Part shown: one piece after another, positions 19,154 through 27,966 of the stretch | Numbering within the stretch: the first letter of the stretch is position 1 | Layout of the letters: each line of letters opens with the position of its first letter | NCBI GenBank assembly: GCA_030655515.1 | Contig: JAURVI010000024.1 | Span: forward strand, 1-57,438 | Reading direction: 5' to 3' | From: Polaromonas sp. | GTDB taxonomy: Bacteria > Pseudomonadota > Gammaproteobacteria > Burkholderiales > Burkholderiaceae_C | Length of the DNA: 57,438 nucleotides | The notes under the pieces: model-generated | What the model was told of the DNA's origin: nothing | Database searches by the model: none | The model's input: only the letters and a program-made list of their open reading frames with translations | Program-made: the position numbers and the translations under genes

Positions 19154-19765
19154 TCAGACCGATGGCGCGGCGGCGGCGCGGCCGGCGTGATTGACGATAA
19201 AGCTTGGTGTGTCCATGGCCTGCACCGGCGTGTGACCCATTTGCCGCGCGTACTCGGTCAGACCGATGCAGGTCGTCGCATCGGTTTTCAACCCGGCAAT
19301 CACTTCAACCACCTTCATCAGGGGAACGGGATTGAAGAAGTGATAACCGGCCACGCGCCCCGGGTGCTTCAGCCCGGCGCCAATCGCCGTGATGGACAGT
19401 GACGAGGTTATTGCAGGCCAGCACGGTTTGCGGCGAAACAACACTCTCCAGTGAAAAAACAGTGATTTCTTAACATCCAGACGTTCCACAACGGCTTCGA
19501 TCACCAGGGCGCAGTCGGCCAGGTCTTCCAGTGTGGCGGCAGGCCGCAGGCGCGCCTTGTGGCCGACGGCCAGCAGGCGGTCCAGCCGGCCTTTGTCCAC
19601 CAGCTTGTCCCACTGGGCCGCCAGCGCATTACCCGCTTTGCCGGTCGCATCCGCGTGGACGTCAAACAGCCGTACCAGGCTGCCCGCCTGCGCGGCTATT
19701 TGTGCGATGACTTGACCCATGGCGCCAGCGCCGACAATGCCAACAGTTGCATAGCGTGGTTTCAT
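19154..19765 (-). pseudogene. 3-hydroxyacyl-CoA dehydrogenase, frameshifted and 3'-truncated
   Basis: The first 100 codons encode a good NAD-binding domain (VGIVGAGAMGQVIAQIAAQAG, LVIEAVVERLDVKK). Around 19,407-19,445 the frame is wrong for about 20 codons. Extra T residues in a T6 run shift it out, and an extra A in CAATAACC shifts it back; reading past them restores SLESVVSPQTVLACN. Homology resumes (SSLSITAIGAGLKHPGRVAGYHFFNPVPLMKVVEV) but stops at FIVNHAGR, where the family normally continues with a C-terminal domain of over 100 residues. The ORF ends five codons later. The gene is therefore decayed and its 3' part is gone. It lies between two repeat copies and next to the IS element. Confidence 0.85.
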
Positions 19766-19784
19766 GGAAAAGTATTATGTACTC

Positions 19785-19830
19785 CCCCACGCTCACATAC
19801 GTTCGCTGCCCCCCGAGGGCCCTTCGTCGT
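19785..19830. repeat. Intergenic GC-rich repeat, copy 3 (inverted)
   Basis: Reads ACTCCCCCACGCTC, then GTTCGCTGCCCCCCGAGGGC: the same layout as the other copies on the opposite strand. It ends 3-4 bp before the left inverted repeat of the IS element, so the IS has inserted at or next to its edge. Confidence 0.65.
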
Positions 19831-19833
19831 TCC

Positions 19834-21291
19834 GTGTGGAACTTGACTGCGAGAATAGATAGTAGTAGAGCCCGGTGGGGCTTGTGGGGAACTCGGTACT
19901 CCGAGTTGTCCACAAACCCACGGGGCGGTGTTTAAAAATCTGGAGACGTTGAGATGGCAGTTGGTCTTGAGGCGCTGTTCACCAGTGCGCTGGGCTTGCA
20001 GGCACCATGGAGCGTTGCGAGAGTTGAGCTCGATACGGCGCGCCGACGCATCGACTTCGATCTGACTTGCAATGCCACCCGGCTGCCTTGTCCGCACTGC
20101 GCCTTGGCCGATCAAGGCGTGCATGACCGGCTCAGCCGTGAGTGGCGGCATCTGGACTTCTTTCAGTTTGAAGCCTGGCTGCACGCTGAGGTGCCGCGGG
20201 TGGCCTGTAGCGGCTGCGGCAAGACCAGTCAGATAGATGTACCTTGGGCGCGCGAAGGCAGTGGGTTTACTGCCTTGTTTGAAGCGCTTGCCCTGTCGCT
20301 GTGCCAGGAACTGCCAGTGCGCCAAGCGGCCGCGCTGCTGAGGTGTTCGGACAAGCAGTTGTGGCGGCGCATTGAGTACTATGTGAATGCGGCGCGCTCG
20401 CTGGACGACATGTCGCAGGTCAGCCTGATTGGCATTGACGAGACCAGCCTGCGCAAAGGGCAGAACTACATCACCGTGATGCACGACTTGCAGGCCAAAC
20501 GCTTGTTGTTTGCCTGTGAGGGACGAGACCATCAAACCGTAGTGGACTTTGCCCAAGACCTCAAGGCCCACGGGGCAGACCCGGCACAGATCACAGATGT
20601 CTGTCAGGACATGAGCGCGGCCTACGCCAAGGGCGTCGCATTGGCTGTGCCTCAGGCCCAGATCAGTTACGACCGATTTCACGTGATTGCCATGGCCAAC
20701 GAGGCCATGGACGGCGTACGCCGCCAAGAGATGAGCACGCAGCCCCAAGCGGTCAAGGAGGCACTGGGGGACAATGATCGCAAGTTGCTCAAGAGTTTGA
20801 CCTGGGCCATGCGTCGCAATCCCAAGGGCTGGAGCGACAAGCAGTGGGACACCATGCATTGGTTGCAGCGCTCCACGCTCAAGAGTGCGCGGGCATGGCG
20901 GCTGAAGATGGCACTGCGTGCGGTCTATGCCAAGGCAGTGCAGGACAACAACGCTGAGCAGTCCACGGCGGACTTGGCTGGCTGGATCAGTTGGGCCAGG
21001 CGCAGTCGGCTGGAGCCATTCAAGAAGCTGGCCAGCACCTTGAAGCAGCGTCTGGCTGGGGTGGTGCGCGGTATGTTGGACAACCGCAGCAACGCCTACG
21101 TTGAGGCCATGAACGGCTTGCTGCAACAGGCCAAGCGCGCGGCCAGAGGTTTCAAAACCGCCACGAACTTCATCGCCATCGCCTATTTGCGCATGTCCAA
21201 GCTCAAGCATTTGCCACCCAACCCGCTGCAAACCGCCTTGCCGCAGACCGGCGTGCTACTTCACCGGTGCCTGTGATGTCAAGTTCCACAC
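19834..21291 (+). mobile_element. ISL3-family insertion sequence
   Basis: 1,458 bp bounded by the perfect 14-bp inverted repeats GTGTGGAACTTGAC (19,834-19,847) and GTCAAGTTCCACAC (21,278-21,291). It contains one full-length transposase. A 7-bp hairpin AACTCGG/CCGAGTT lies in the left leader. The 8 bases flanking each end (GTCGTTCC and TAAACGGC) do not match, so no target duplication is visible; ISL3 elements usually make 8-bp duplications. The ends may have been brought together by recombination or deletion. It separates the fatty-acid genes from the denitrification genes. Confidence 0.9.
19954..21276 (+). CDS. ISL3-family transposase
   Basis: 440 residues, intact. The N-terminal zinc-binding region has LPCPHCALADQGVHDR and ACSGCGKTSQIDVPW. 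The DDE_Tnp_ISL3 domain follows with GIDETSLRKGQNYITVMHD, ITDVCQDMSAAYAKG, YDRFHVIAMANEAMDGVRR and, near the end, NRSNAYVEAMNGLLQQAKRAARGF carrying the last acidic residue. The start is supported by TGGAGACGTTGAG. The reading frame has no lesion, so the element may still be active. Confidence 0.95.
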   Translation: MAVGLEALFTSALGLQAPWSVARVELDTARRRIDFDLTCNATRLPCPHCALADQGVHDRLSREWRHLDFFQFEAWLHAEVPRVACSGCGKTSQIDVPWAREGSGFTALFEALALSLCQELPVRQAAALLRCSDKQLWRRIEYYVNAARSLDDMSQVSLIGIDETSLRKGQNYITVMHDLQAKRLLFACEGRDHQTVVDFAQDLKAHGADPAQITDVCQDMSAAYAKGVALAVPQAQISYDRFHVIAMANEAMDGVRRQEMSTQPQAVKEALGDNDRKLLKSLTWAMRRNPKGWSDKQWDTMHWLQRSTLKSARAWRLKMALRAVYAKAVQDNNAEQSTADLAGWISWARRSRLEPFKKLASTLKQRLAGVVRGMLDNRSNAYVEAMNGLLQQAKRAARGFKTATNFIAIAYLRMSKLKHLPPNPLQTALPQTGVLLHRCL

Positions 21292-21308
21292 TAAACGGCA
21301 TAGAGCCA

Positions 21309-21332
21309 CTTCGACAGGCTCAGTCCGAACGG
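21309..21332. repeat. REP-like 24-bp unit (CTTCGACAGGCTCAG type)
   Basis: A single copy of the widespread REP-like sequence CTTCGACAGGCTCAG..CGAACGG, 18 bp outside the right IS end. Two more copies form an inverted pair downstream of nirS (41,587-41,655). Confidence 0.7.
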
Positions 21333-21484
21333 GGAGACTTATTCAGCGTTGCCTTAGTCACTTTTACTTGCAACAGACTTCGGGATATCGCCTTCAACAC
21401 GGGTTTCCGGATTTCAGTGCATAGCTTCGTTACTCCAAAAAATGCAAGCTCCGCCCGGATGAAAAAATAGCAAGGGATCTACAA

Positions 21485-21865
21485 GTGCCGACAAAACAAC
21501 ATGCTGTCAGACAAGGCCTCCCGCGTGTGATCGTCGGCATCGCAGCTCTTGGCCTGACCTTCTCCATGGCGGTTTTTGCCACAGGGCATGCGGTTGAAGC
21601 CGACGCATCCATTGCCGCTACCCGGCAGATTGAGCTTGTCAAGCTGGTGCGACAGGATTGCGGCTCTTGCCACGGGTTGGCACTCAAAGGCGGCCTGGGT
21701 CCTGCCTTGTCGCCCGAAGCTTTGAAGGACAAGCCTGCCGATTCCCTCAAGTCCGTCATCCTGCATGGACGGCCCCACACGGCCATGCCGCCCTGGCAGC
21801 GCTTCCTCAGTGAAGCAGACGTTGAATGGATCGTTTCCAATTTGCAGAAAGGTTTCCCCCGGTGA
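21485..21865 (+). CDS. nirC: Cytochrome c55X, NirC
   Basis: Small periplasmic c-type cytochrome of the heme d1 operon. It is thought to feed or accept electrons in d1 maturation or nitrite reduction. The start is GTG with AAGGGA 8 bp upstream, giving 126 residues. A signal peptide covers about 1-36, the heme site is C59-G-S-C-H63, and a likely Met ligand is in HTAMPPW. Its TGA overlaps the GTG start of nirF (GTGA). It is the first nir gene to the right of the IS element, and no clear Fnr/Dnr box was found in the 190 bp between them. Confidence 0.9.
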   Translation: MPTKQHAVRQGLPRVIVGIAALGLTFSMAVFATGHAVEADASIAATRQIELVKLVRQDCGSCHGLALKGGLGPALSPEALKDKPADSLKSVILHGRPHTAMPPWQRFLSEADVEWIVSNLQKGFPR

Positions 21866-23046
21866 ATACTAGAAAATTTCAGGCAATACTGTGGGTTGCG
21901 GCGTTGTTCATGTTGGCCGGTTGTGCCGGCCCGGTGATTCGCGGTACCGGGGATCTGGGTGTCATCGTCGAACGGGCTACCGGCAGCGTACAGATCGTTG
22001 ACACCAGCAAGCGCGTGGCCATCGCTACAGTGAAGGGCCTGGGTGACCTGTCTCATGCGTCGCTCGTGTATTCGCGCGATGGCCGCTATGCCTATGTATT
22101 CGGGCGCGACGGCGGCTTGAGCAAAGTTGACTTGTTGCGCGGCGCCCTCGAACGCCGGGTGATGCAGGCGGGCAACAGTATCGGCGGCGCCATTTCGCAG
22201 GATGGCAAACTGGTCGCGGCCCAGAACTATGCGCCAGGCGGCGTGAAGGTGTTTTCAGCCGATACCCTGGAGCTGGTTGCCGACGTGCCGGCGACTTACG
22301 GCGCGGCCGGCTTGCGCTCTAAAGTGGTCGGCCTGGCCGATGCGCCGGGTAACCGTTTCGTCTGGAGTCTTTTTGATGCGGATGAAATCTGGGTCGGCGA
22401 TTTTTCCGACCCCTACCAACCACAGATCAAAAAGTTCAAGGACATTGGCCGGGCCCCCTACGATGGCTTGATCACACCGAACGGACGCTTCTACCTGGCG
22501 GGCCTGTTCGGGGAGGATGGCATGGCGCTGGTCGATTTGTGGCATCCGGAGCGGGGCGCGAGCCGCGTGCTGAGCGGTTACGGCAAGGGGCAGGAAAAGT
22601 TGCCTGTCTTCAAGATGCCGCATTTGCGCGGCTGGGCGGTCGCCGGAAAATATGCCTACCTGCCGGCCATCGGGCGCCACGAGGTCCTGGTGCTGGACAT
22701 GGAGACCTGGCTTGAAGCGGCGCGCATCAAGGTGTCGGGCCAGCCGGTCTTTGTGATCGCGCGACCCGATGGGCGTCAGGTGTGGGTCAATTTCGCATTT
22801 CCCGGCAACGGGAATGTCGACGTGATCGATGTCGAAAAGCGTACGGTCATGAAACAACTGGCGCCGGGTAGGGCCGTATTGCACATGGAGTTCGCGCCGC
22901 GCGGCGAATCCATCTGGATTTCGGCGCGCGACGACAACCGGGTGGTGGTGTATGACACGGAGAATTTTTCGCAACGAGGCGTGCTTGCGGCGGAGTCCCC
23001 GAGCGGTATTTTCTTCACGAGCCGCGCGGCGCGCATCGGATTCTGA
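21862..23046 (+). CDS. nirF: Heme d1 biosynthesis protein NirF
   Basis: Periplasmic d1-side-chain dehydrogenase-like protein of heme d1 synthesis with a beta-propeller related to the d1 domain of NirS. I chose the GTG at 21,862, which overlaps the nirC stop. It gives a lipoprotein signal VNTRKFQAILWVAALFMLAGC with lipobox Cys21, whereas the longer ORF start would bury the signal. About 394 residues. Repeated blades are visible (DGRYAYVFGRDGGLSKVDLL, PNGRFYLAGLFGEDGMALVD, ARPDGRQVWVNFAFPGNGNVDVI). There is no CXXCH. It is co-transcribed with nirC and nirDL. Confidence 0.93.
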   Translation: MNTRKFQAILWVAALFMLAGCAGPVIRGTGDLGVIVERATGSVQIVDTSKRVAIATVKGLGDLSHASLVYSRDGRYAYVFGRDGGLSKVDLLRGALERRVMQAGNSIGGAISQDGKLVAAQNYAPGGVKVFSADTLELVADVPATYGAAGLRSKVVGLADAPGNRFVWSLFDADEIWVGDFSDPYQPQIKKFKDIGRAPYDGLITPNGRFYLAGLFGEDGMALVDLWHPERGASRVLSGYGKGQEKLPVFKMPHLRGWAVAGKYAYLPAIGRHEVLVLDMETWLEAARIKVSGQPVFVIARPDGRQVWVNFAFPGNGNVDVIDVEKRTVMKQLAPGRAVLHMEFAPRGESIWISARDDNRVVVYDTENFSQRGVLAAESPSGIFFTSRAARIGF

Positions 23047-23053
23047 GGCGTAC

Positions 23054-24109
23054 ATGGAACCGGTGCATGAGCTGGGTCGAACGAAAGACGGCGTTCTGGG
23101 TGAGCTGGAATTCAAGTTACTGAATGATTTTCAACGGGATTTTCCGCTGGTAGCGCGCCCCTTTGCCGAACTGGCAAACCGACTGGGCGTCGATGAGGCG
23201 ACGGTCATCGAAGTCTTGCGATCAATGCGCAAACGAGGCCTTGTCAGCCGGATCGGCGCCGTGTTCCGTCCGAATGTCGTCGGGGTCAGCGCCCTGGCGG
23301 CGCTGACCGTGCCGGTCGGGCGGCTGGAAGAAGTGGCCGCTCAAGTCAGCGCGCTGTCCGAGATCAACCACAACTATCAGCGCGAGCACCGTTTTAATCT
23401 CTGGTTCGTTGCGACCACATCATCCGCAGAACATTTGCACGCGATTTTTCAGAAAATAGAAATCGCTTCAGGATGCGGACCCGTGCTGGTGCTGCCCTTG
23501 CTGGAGCAGTTCCATATAGATTTGGGTTTTGGCCTGGGGCCTGCTTCGGCGCACGATTTCCAAAGCGATGCACAGGTTGCGTCAGATGTCGTGGCGATCA
23601 AATTGAGTGAGGCGGAACGGGCATTCGTGGCTGTCTTGCAGAAAGGCCTGCCGCTGATTGTGCAGCCGTTTGCAGCGCTGGGCCGGACCGAGGCGGAGGC
23701 GATGGCCCTGCTCTCGCACTGGACCGCAACGGGTGTCATCAGCCGGTTCGGCGTGGTGGTGCGCCACCATGAACTGGGCTACACCGCCAATGCGATGGTG
23801 GTGTGGGATGTGCCGGATGCGGTGGTCAGCCAGATCGGCAAAAGCATTGCAGATTCCGGCCGGGTCAGCCTGTGCTATCGCCGGCCGCGGGCGTTGCCGC
23901 ACTGGCCGTACAACCTTTTTTGCATGATCCATGGCAAGGATCGCCATGAGGTCGAACGACGCATCGCCACCCTGGCCCAGGCCTGCGGACTGGGTTCTTA
24001 TCCGTTCGAGGTGCTGTTCAGTTGCCGCCGCTTCAAGCAATGCGGTGCGCGCTATGTCGCTCATGTGAACAATGAAATTTTTCCGGAGCTGGCCAATGGA
24101 TCAGATTGA
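23054..24109 (+). CDS. nirDL: Siroheme decarboxylase NirD-NirL fusion
   Basis: Decarboxylates siroheme side chains on the way to heme d1, in a complex with NirG and NirH. The ATG at 23,054 gives 351 residues. The protein is two AsnC/Lrp-like units joined head to tail. The first (about 10-170) has INHNYQREHRFNLWFVATT and matches NirG. The second (about 190-345) has SLCYRRPRALPHWPYNLFCM and matches NirH. Such a D-L fusion is known in several proteobacteria. It starts 7 bp after nirF and its last 14 bp overlap nirG. Confidence 0.93.
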   Translation: MEPVHELGRTKDGVLGELEFKLLNDFQRDFPLVARPFAELANRLGVDEATVIEVLRSMRKRGLVSRIGAVFRPNVVGVSALAALTVPVGRLEEVAAQVSALSEINHNYQREHRFNLWFVATTSSAEHLHAIFQKIEIASGCGPVLVLPLLEQFHIDLGFGLGPASAHDFQSDAQVASDVVAIKLSEAERAFVAVLQKGLPLIVQPFAALGRTEAEAMALLSHWTATGVISRFGVVVRHHELGYTANAMVVWDVPDAVVSQIGKSIADSGRVSLCYRRPRALPHWPYNLFCMIHGKDRHEVERRIATLAQACGLGSYPFEVLFSCRRFKQCGARYVAHVNNEIFPELANGSD

Positions 24110-24539
24110 CCGCGACATCATCAATGGCTTGCAGGAGGGGCTTGCAGTGTGTGAGCGCCCCTATCTTGACGCGGCGCAGCGACTTGGACTGCAAGAGGAG
24201 GAGTTGATGACGCGGCTCAGCCGCATGTTGACCCAAGGTGTGCTCACCCGCATCGGGCCCTTGTACCAGATCGAGCGCATGGGTGGTGCCTTTACCCTGG
24301 CTGCCCTGCATGCGCCGGTCGAGGCGTATGAGCAGGTGGCGCAATGCGTCAATGCCTTGCCGCAGGTGGCGCACAACTATGCGCGCGAGCATGAACTCAA
24401 TATGTGGTTCGTCATTGCCACCGAAACGCCGGGTGAGATTGAAGAGGTCATCAACCGCATCGAGCAGGACACTGGTTGCAGCGTATTCAACTTCCCCAAG
24501 TCGCGGGAATACTTCGTCGAGTTGAAACTCAAAGCGTGA
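24096..24539 (+). CDS. nirG: Siroheme decarboxylase subunit NirG
   Basis: AsnC/Lrp-like subunit of the siroheme decarboxylase complex, 147 residues. It starts MDQIDRDIINGLQEG, a normal winged-helix opening, and has the family motif VAHNYAREHELNMWFVIAT, parallel to the first half of NirDL. The C-terminal ligand-binding fold ends in FPKSREYFVELKLKA. The start lies inside the end of nirDL (14-bp overlap), so translation is coupled. A longer in-frame ORF adds eight codons within nirDL and was not used. Confidence 0.9.
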   Translation: MDQIDRDIINGLQEGLAVCERPYLDAAQRLGLQEEELMTRLSRMLTQGVLTRIGPLYQIERMGGAFTLAALHAPVEAYEQVAQCVNALPQVAHNYAREHELNMWFVIATETPGEIEEVINRIEQDTGCSVFNFPKSREYFVELKLKA

Positions 24540-24547
24540 GCAAGCAC

Positions 24548-25075
24548 ATGACAGACATCACCGGGGTGGAGTCCCAGTTGCCAGCTATCGATGCCACTGA
24601 TCGCGCCATCATCGTGGCGACGCAGGGCGGGCTGCCGCTGGTGGCGCGGCCCTATCACGCCATTGCCGAAGGCTTGCAAATCGAGCCCGGGCAAGTGATG
24701 ACGCGGATTCTGCGCATGCAGGAGGCCGGCGTGATCCGCCGCCTGGGGGTGGTGCCGAATCACTATGCCATCGGCTATCGCGCCAACGGCATGTCGGTGT
24801 GGGATGTGCCCGATGACCGGGTGGATCAACTGGGGGAGTCGGTCGGCGGTTTCGAATTCGTCAGCCACTGTTATCGTCGGCCACGCCGCCTGCCGCAGTG
24901 GCCGTATAACCTGTTCGCCATGGTGCATGGCAAGAGCCGCGACGAAGTGGAACAAAAAGTGGCACACATCGCTGCACTGCTGGGCGAGCATGTGCGCAGC
25001 CACACTATTTTGTACAGCACCCGCATATTGAAAAAAACGGGTTTGCGTCTGGCGGGCCGGAAAATGGCCGATTAG
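24548..25075 (+). CDS. nirH: Siroheme decarboxylase subunit NirH
   Basis: Fourth AsnC-like unit of the siroheme decarboxylase set, 175 residues from the ATG at 24,548. A GTG four codons earlier overlaps the nirG stop and is an equally possible start. The winged-helix part has DATDRAIIVATQGGLPLVARP, and the family motif is SHCYRRPRRLPQWPYNLFAM, matching the second half of NirDL. It ends 10 bp before nirJ, with GAGGAG in the gap serving nirJ. Confidence 0.9.
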   Translation: MTDITGVESQLPAIDATDRAIIVATQGGLPLVARPYHAIAEGLQIEPGQVMTRILRMQEAGVIRRLGVVPNHYAIGYRANGMSVWDVPDDRVDQLGESVGGFEFVSHCYRRPRRLPQWPYNLFAMVHGKSRDEVEQKVAHIAALLGEHVRSHTILYSTRILKKTGLRLAGRKMAD

Positions 25076-25085
25076 AGGAGCAATC

Positions 25086-26291
25086 GTGTTTCGAATGACC
25101 CACTACATGCGAGAAATCGCACACCCCACGCCGCTCGGTCCCAAGCGCAACCCACCGGGACCGGTGGTGATCTGGAACCTGATTCGCCGCTGCAACCTGA
25201 CCTGCAGGCATTGTTATTCGATTTCGACGGACAAGGATTTTGCCGGTGAATTGAGTTGCGCGGAAGTTTATGGCGTGATGGACGATTTGCGCGATTTCGG
25301 CGTGCCGGTGCTTATTCTGTCGGGCGGTGAGCCGCTGTTGCGCGACGATATTTTTGACATTGCACGCCGCGCCAAAGAGATGGGTTTTTATGTCGGCCTG
25401 TCGACCAACGGAACGCTGGTGGATGCATCGAACATCGAGCGCATCGCGGCCATCGGTTTCGACTACGTCGGAATCAGCCTGGACGGCATCCGTGAGACCC
25501 ATGACGCGTTCCGCCGCAAGGAAGGCGCTTTTGACGCGTCGCTGCGAGGCGTCGGGCTGTGCCGAGATGCCGGCATCAAGATCGGTGTCCGCTTCACGCT
25601 GACACAGGACAACGCGCACGACCTGCCTGCCTTGCTCAGGCTGGTCGATGATGAAGGCATCGACAAGTTCTATTTGTCGCATCTCAACTACGCCGGGCGC
25701 GGCAACACCAACCGCGGCCGTGATGCGTTCCTGGAAACAACCCGCAAGGCGATGGACTTGCTGTTCGACACTTGCTGGAAAAATATTGAAAACGGCGTGG
25801 AAAAGGAATTCGTCACCGGAAACAACGATGCCGATGGCGTGTACCTGCTGCACTGGGTGCGGCGTCGTTTCCCGCAGCAGGAGGCGGCGCTGCGCGCCAG
25901 GCTGGCGCAGTGGGGCGGCAACTCATCGGGCGTCAATGTCGCCAATATCGACAACCTGGGCAATGTCCACCCGGACACCTTCTGGTGGCACCACAGCCTT
26001 GGCAATGTGCGCGAGCGGGCCTTTTCCGACATCTGGCGCGATACCTCGGATCCCCTGATGGCGGGACTCAAGGCGGTTCCGCGCACGATCAAGGGTCGTT
26101 GCGGTGAATGCAACTACTTCGATGTTTGCGGTGGCAACACCCGGGTGCGCGCCTTGCAGTTGACCGGCGACGCCTGGCAGGAAGACCCGGCCTGCTATTT
26201 GTCGGATACGGAAATCGGGCTGGCCGGCGAACGTGAACGGGTTCCGATGAAACCATTTATTGGCGTACGCAGGGCGAGGGTTGCCGAATGA
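25086..26291 (+). CDS. nirJ: Heme d1 biosynthesis radical SAM protein NirJ
   Basis: Radical SAM enzyme that replaces propionates by oxo groups in d1 synthesis. The start is GTG at 25,086 with GAGGAG just upstream; 401 residues. The radical SAM cluster is C36-x3-C40-x2-C43 (CNLTCRHC), followed by LILSGGEPLLRDD (SAM site). A second C-terminal Cys set, GRCGECNYFDVCGGN and later DPACYL, would bind an auxiliary Fe-S cluster. The middle has the substrate-site stretch NSSGVNVANIDNLGNVHPD. It overlaps nirN by 4 bp (ATGA). Confidence 0.95.
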   Translation: MFRMTHYMREIAHPTPLGPKRNPPGPVVIWNLIRRCNLTCRHCYSISTDKDFAGELSCAEVYGVMDDLRDFGVPVLILSGGEPLLRDDIFDIARRAKEMGFYVGLSTNGTLVDASNIERIAAIGFDYVGISLDGIRETHDAFRRKEGAFDASLRGVGLCRDAGIKIGVRFTLTQDNAHDLPALLRLVDDEGIDKFYLSHLNYAGRGNTNRGRDAFLETTRKAMDLLFDTCWKNIENGVEKEFVTGNNDADGVYLLHWVRRRFPQQEAALRARLAQWGGNSSGVNVANIDNLGNVHPDTFWWHHSLGNVRERAFSDIWRDTSDPLMAGLKAVPRTIKGRCGECNYFDVCGGNTRVRALQLTGDAWQEDPACYLSDTEIGLAGERERVPMKPFIGVRRARVAE

Positions 26292-27913
26292 GCACAGCCC
26301 TGTTACACAAACTGTTCCACGGGCTGATGATGGGGTTGCTGACAAGTGTTTTTCTGCCTGCGGCAGGGGCGGCCTCGGAAAGACCCGTGCCCGTGAATGC
26401 GGCAAGCCCTGCGGCCGCCCATGCCGTGGTCGATGCAGGCAAGGTTTATCAATCGCACTGCGCGTCCTGTCATGGCGCCGACCGACTGGGCGGCACCGGG
26501 CCTGCCTTGCTGCCCGGAAACCTCGCGCGCCTGCGCCGTTCGGACGCCATCAAAACCATCGCGCAAGGCCGGCAGGCCACCCAGATGCCCGCCTTTGGCG
26601 CAAGCCTGACGTCGCAGGAGATTGCATCGCTGACGGACCTGATCTATGCGCCGCTGGCCAAAACACCGGCATGGGGCATGGATGAAATCCGCGCGTCCCG
26701 GGTTGAACATGCCAAGGCCGGCAGCCTGCCGGATAAACCTGTATTTTCGGCTGACCCGCTCAATTTGTTCGTGGTGGTGGAGCTTGGCGACCACCATGCA
26801 ACCATTCTGGACGGCGACAAGTTCGAACCGATCACCCGTTTCCCCACTCGCTATGCCCTGCATGGCGGGCCGAAGTTCTCGCCGGAGGGGCGTTATGTCT
26901 ATTTCGCTTCGCGCGACGGCTGGATTGCCAAATATGACATCTGGAACCTGACACTGGTCGCGGAAATCCGCGCCGGCATCAACACACGCAATATGGCGGT
27001 GTCCAGCGACGGGCGCTTTGCGATGGTCGCCAACTACTTGCCCCATACGCTGGTAGCGCTAGACACCCGCGACCTGTCGCCCATCCGCGTGATCGACGTG
27101 AGGGACGATGGCGGCAAGTCGTCACGCGTGTCAGCGGTCTATGACGCCGCACCGCGCAAGAGCTTCATTGCCGCGCTGAAAGACATCCCGGAAGTATGGG
27201 AGCTTGGTTACGCTGAAAAAACGCCGCCTGTCTATGCCGGCCTGGTACATGACTACCGGATGGCCGAGGCGCTTCCTCTGAAAGGGCCTTTTGCGCCGCG
27301 TCGCATCAAGCTGGATGACTATCTGGACGATTTTTTCTTCGACCCCACCTATGACCATGTGATTGGTTCCTCGCGTGGCGGTCATGGTCAGGTGGTGAAT
27401 CTGAATGTCGGTCGAAAAATAGCCGATGTTGACCTGCCTGGTTTGCCGCATCTCGGTTCCGGCATATCGTGGGCATACCAGGGCCGGCCCGTGATGGCCA
27501 CGCCCAACCTGAAAGATGGCGTGGTGTCGGTGATCGACATGAAATCGTGGCAAGTCCTCAAGCAGATACCCACGCTGGGGCCTGGTTTTTTCATGCGCAG
27601 TCACGAGAACACGCCGTATGCCTGGGTGGATGCCTTCAACAGCCTCAACAATCGCGACGTGATTCAGATCGTCGACAAGAAGACGCTGGAACTCGTCAGG
27701 CAATTGAGGCCCAGCCCGGGCAAGGTTGCGGCGCATACCGAATTCACGCGGGATGGAAAACATGCGGTGGTCAGTATCTGGGAAACGGATGGGGAGCTGG
27801 TTATCTACGACGCGGTGACGCTGGAAGTTGTCAAGCGGATCAAGATGAACAAGCCTTCCGGAAAATACAATGTTTTCAACAAGATCACCCGCTCGGAGGG
27901 CACCAGCCATTGA
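26288..27913 (+). CDS. nirN: Dihydro-heme d1 dehydrogenase NirN
   Basis: Periplasmic cytochrome that makes the acrylate side chain in the last step of d1 synthesis. 541 residues with a signal peptide (about 1-28) and an N-terminal cytochrome c domain with C58-A-S-C-H62 and Met ligand in TQMPAFG. The eight-bladed d1-type propeller follows from about residue 150 (FAMVANYLPHTLVALDT, GSGISWAYQGRPVMATP, HTEFTRDGKHAVVSIWE). It ends the heme d1 operon. The next gene, dnr, converges on it with a 53-bp gap. A decayed second copy of this gene type lies after nirS. Confidence 0.93.
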   Translation: MSTALLHKLFHGLMMGLLTSVFLPAAGAASERPVPVNAASPAAAHAVVDAGKVYQSHCASCHGADRLGGTGPALLPGNLARLRRSDAIKTIAQGRQATQMPAFGASLTSQEIASLTDLIYAPLAKTPAWGMDEIRASRVEHAKAGSLPDKPVFSADPLNLFVVVELGDHHATILDGDKFEPITRFPTRYALHGGPKFSPEGRYVYFASRDGWIAKYDIWNLTLVAEIRAGINTRNMAVSSDGRFAMVANYLPHTLVALDTRDLSPIRVIDVRDDGGKSSRVSAVYDAAPRKSFIAALKDIPEVWELGYAEKTPPVYAGLVHDYRMAEALPLKGPFAPRRIKLDDYLDDFFFDPTYDHVIGSSRGGHGQVVNLNVGRKIADVDLPGLPHLGSGISWAYQGRPVMATPNLKDGVVSVIDMKSWQVLKQIPTLGPGFFMRSHENTPYAWVDAFNSLNNRDVIQIVDKKTLELVRQLRPSPGKVAAHTEFTRDGKHAVVSIWETDGELVIYDAVTLEVVKRIKMNKPSGKYNVFNKITRSEGTSH

Positions 27914-27966
27914 TTTGAGTGGCTTTTTCGTCCCTATGCGGTCGTGCGGTCCGTCAGGACGAATCG

